Source: Leptospira weilii (GTDB lineage: Bacteria > Spirochaetota > Leptospiria > Leptospirales > Leptospiraceae). From it: 64,000 nucleotides of DNA. This document shows positions 49,535 through 64,000 of this stretch, one piece after another. Numbering within the stretch: position 1 is the stretch's first letter; the number at the start of each line of letters is the position of its first letter. Under the pieces are notes generated by a model. The model saw only the letters and a list, made by a program, of their open reading frames with translations. It was not told where the DNA came from and did not search any database. Where the stretch lies: NCBI RefSeq assembly GCF_006874765.1, contig NZ_CP040840.1, positions 1,526,001-1,590,000 of the forward strand, read 5' to 3'. The translations under genes were made by a program, and so were the position numbers.

Positions 49535-49637
49535 TAGAATTGTTGAAAAATTCAATAGCGGAGATTGACAAAACTACTTCAATCGTCCGTTTCAATGAAA
49601 CAGAAATAGATAGAGAAGTGATTTTACAACAACTCTA
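49535..49637. repeat. MITE-B copy 3 (103 bp)
   Basis: TAGAATTGTTGAAAAATTC at the left and CAACAACTCTA at the right, around CTACTTCAATCGTCCGTTTCA and GAAACAGAAATAGATA. With MITE-A copy 3 it fills much of the 620 base gap 49111-49734, in which no gene is seen. Confidence 0.78.
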
Positions 49638-49734
49638 TTGAGTTAAGTTCCGAAGGAATTGGAACATTATGATGCGACCGGGAAACTCAGGCAGATGCCT
49701 TTTTATGGATCATTCGACCGGGAGTTGTTGCACG

Positions 49735-51498
<1,764 letters not shown>

Positions 51499-51649
51499 AG
51501 ATATTTTGTCAAAACTAAGAGAAACTGAAGGTTCGTCAAGGGTTTGGGAGGAATATTCGAAGAACTGAAAATACCGAAGAAAAACCTATACTGACCGAAA
51601 TTTAATACGAAAAGGAACTTTGTGGATTTTCATCGGTCTTATATAGGCC

Positions 51650-52855
<1,206 letters not shown>

Positions 52856-52883
52856 GAACCAAACCTTTTGAAACCGGAGTCGA

Positions 52884-53550
<667 letters not shown>

Positions 53551-53661
53551 ACTTTTGGCGAACCTAACCGAGCGTTTTATAAAATAACGTGAGTTCGGCG
53601 GTTGAAAATGCGAAAACGATTATTATGTTACGATTCGTAGAGAGCCGTAACCTAACCCTAC

Positions 53662-53923
53662 AAATTAAGAAGGCTTTTGGGATAATAAGGATCAAAAACT
53701 GATATTTTTGGTAGTGTTCCGACAAGAATAAGGCTTTTTACTTGCAAAAAGTATAATTTTCTGATAGAGAAAAATTTCCCGAACCTTTCCGCCTCCAGGC
53801 TCAATGATTTGCTCCCTACGGGTCGCTCATCACCCACCACCCAAAAATAGGGTGGGAACTAAGTTTCACGGGGGATTTGTCGGAATTCCGACAGATTTAT
53901 CTTCGGATCCAAGTATTTGTGGG
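53662..53923. repeat. Dispersed intergenic repeat, copy 2
   Basis: Matches 31434-31830 at both ends (AAATTAAGAAGG, GGATCAAAAACTGATATTTTT, GTTCCGACAAGAAT, TGTCGGAATTCCGACA at 53878-53893, CGGATCCAA). The central part is ~135 bases shorter. Confidence 0.7.
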
Positions 53924-53997
53924 GTAAGGTTCTGTTAGAGAGCAACACTTTAGTTTCTTATTCGCCCAAACTTTCAATCGCCGAACTCACGTTAAAA

Positions 53998-54101
53998 TAG
54001 AGTTATTGAAAAATTCCATGATTCGGATTAACAAAATCGCTTCAAACGTCCATTTCAATGAAGCAGAAATGGATAAGGAAATTAATTTTTCAATAACTCT
54101 A
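53998..54101. repeat. MITE-B copy 4, directly behind the TolC-like gene
   Basis: TAGAGTTATTGAAAAATTCC and AATTTTTCAATAACTCTA bracket a 104 bp unit. It ends three bases before the stop codon of the minus-strand TolC-like gene (54104). Confidence 0.8.
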
Positions 54102-54103
54102 TT

Positions 54104-55795
<1,692 letters not shown>

Positions 55796-55855
55796 ATTAG
55801 GAAGATTTTTAGAAATCGAAAAATAGATTTTATGAGTCTAAAAGAGAGTAATTCA

Positions 55856-57931
<2,076 letters not shown>

Positions 57932-58026
57932 TGGATCATCTCGAAAGTTTGAAAAAAATCATCGAATTGCGGGTTGGCAACAACTCCGGCGCATTTTGAC
58001 AAACATCCCAAGACTAAAAGCTTTCC

Positions 58027-58057
<31 letters not shown>

Positions 58058-58077
58058 CGAACATTGGAAGGACCGCA

Positions 58078-58160
<83 letters not shown>

Positions 58161-58226
58161 GTTCTTTGTAGGGATGCGCATCTCCTCCCTTAATTCTGCA
58201 AACTCTCCGATTCAAAAAAAGTTTAA

Positions 58227-58326
58227 TAGAGTTTTTGAAAAATTAATTCTCTATCCGTTTCTGCCTAATTGAAACGGATGTTTGAAGCGGTTTTGCTAAT
58301 CTGAACCATGGAATTTTTCAACAATT

Positions 58327-58329
<3 letters not shown>
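58227..58329. repeat. MITE-B copy 5, overlapping the 3' end of the aminopeptidase gene
   Basis: TAGAGTTTTTGAAAAATTAA at the left and AATTTTTCAACAATTCTA at the right. The final three bases (CTA, 58327-58329) are the TAG stop codon of the minus-strand aminopeptidase gene. Confidence 0.8.
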
Positions 58330-60951
<2,622 letters not shown>

Positions 60952-61387
60952 TCAAAAATTAGAATATTCAAAAAATATGATTATTTTCTGAGTCTCTTTC
61001 TATGGCAGCAAGTGGTTCACGGAGAATGTTGCGCTTGAATTCGGAGAATGAAATAACCATAATCGATGGGACAACTTTTTGTAAAGCAAAGAAACTCGAA
61101 GTCGCGGACTCGGCGAGCCTCTTTAACCTCGAAAAATGTTTCTTATTGAACGTTTCTTAATTTTACTTTCAAAAGAGTCGATTTCTGTCGAAACTGTGAC
61201 GATCTTCTCTAAGGGATTTCTCTCTGAACAACTGTGGGCATATTTCTGTGAATTTTATTGTAGGGGAAATCTCCGGACAAATTCTACTGCCACAAAGAAC
61301 CACGGATCTGCCCGCTTACAAGAATTTCTACAAAGTTTTCATCTAGCCCTTGTTTGTGTTGGGTTGTTCGGATCTAATGTTCGATTT
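60952..61387. other. Gap of ~430 bases with no recognised gene
   Basis: Both neighbours are on the minus strand. The plus-strand frame 61136-61456 overlaps the MFS gene and does not look coding. The gap likely holds the promoter of the aminopeptidase; no clear boxes are seen. Confidence 0.3.
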
Positions 61388-62644
<1,257 letters not shown>

Positions 62645-62645
62645 T

Positions 62646-63224
<579 letters not shown>

Positions 63225-63480
63225 GGGATTCGATTTTTTCAGTAGAGAAGGTTTTGTCGAGAGTGATTTTTAGAGTGAGGCATCAAGGTTAAGCCGACTT
63301 CTATCTGCAAAGTACCGATCATTCTTTGAGTCTTCCCACAAATATTTGGACCTCAATACAAATCCGTCGGAAGTATGACGGTGAAAAAATTGGTCCACCT
63401 CATTTTGTAAGAAACTCTATTTCACATATCTAAAGAGCGCGGATCGTATTTTGTGGTGAGAATTTTCCGGATGTACAAGA

Positions 63481-63513
63481 TTGACAGAATCTTTCCCGGT
63501 CTAATTATGTCAC
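63481..63513 (+). promoter_or_regulatory. Possible promoter of the helicase gene
   Basis: TTGACA at 63481-63486 and TAATTA at about 63502-63507, a short spacer of 15, upstream of ATG 63521. Weak prediction. Confidence 0.3.
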
Positions 63514-63520
63514 ATGTCTC

Positions 63521-64000
<480 letters not shown>

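Overview
The window looks like chromosomal DNA of a pathogenic-clade Leptospira (a spirochaete). Reasons: moderate-to-low GC with AT-rich intergenic gaps, large proteins resembling the Leptospira-restricted TIGR04388 family, several lipoproteins with spirochaetal-type lipoboxes, and short palindromic dispersed repeats. The assignment is from memory of these families; no database search was possible and I do not name a species.

Region 1 (1-19.2 kb) is an accessory island. After the end of an AraC-type regulator it holds two DUF1016/YhcG-N proteins whose C-terminus is a staphylococcal-nuclease-like domain, an Rpn-type PD-(D/E)XK nuclease, a DDE transposase, and four same-strand fragments of one large secreted or surface protein family (TIGR04388-like). 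Each fragment begins immediately after a copy of one of two ~170 bp repeats, here called R1 and R2, which alternate R1, R2, R1, R2. The fragments start at progressively later points of the parent protein. Three end in a C-terminal region followed at once by a MORN-repeat protein, as in polymorphic toxin and immunity cassettes. The last tip carries a His/Asp pattern like zinc phospholipase C/P1 nuclease.

Region 2 (19.2-23.7 kb) has an acyltransferase-like protein resembling FeeM/autoinducer synthases beside a multi-spanning membrane protein, then a complete IS4-type element with perfect 18 bp inverted repeats, then a broken IS66 transposase.

Region 3 (23.7-64 kb) is mostly core genome. A minus-strand operon encodes ppk1, a GlcD-like flavoprotein, a GNAT-nitrilase fusion and a TMEM220-like protein. 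A long plus-strand run encodes a GT2 glycosyltransferase, a Cys-rich small protein, RnfC-like and RnfD-like proteins, a PtsN-like EIIA, two Dpp/Opp-type permeases and a PEGA-domain protein. Then come folC-aroE (minus), two lipoproteins, a TetR regulator, and a leuA-type synthase preceded by a leucine-rich leader peptide plus terminator (a probable attenuator). After these lie a DsbA-like protein, a GAF-GAF-SpoIIE phosphatase, a metallophosphoesterase, a MORN lipoprotein, a TolC-like protein, an SSP411/YyaL-like protein, tRNA-Leu(UAG), a PepN-like aminopeptidase, an MFS exporter, a Nudix hydrolase and the start of a UvrD/Rep helicase that runs off the window.

Two families of MITE-like palindromic repeats (about 95 and 103 bp, both with TA at the ends) and one longer dispersed intergenic repeat are scattered through region 3. 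One MITE supplies the stop codon of the aminopeptidase gene.
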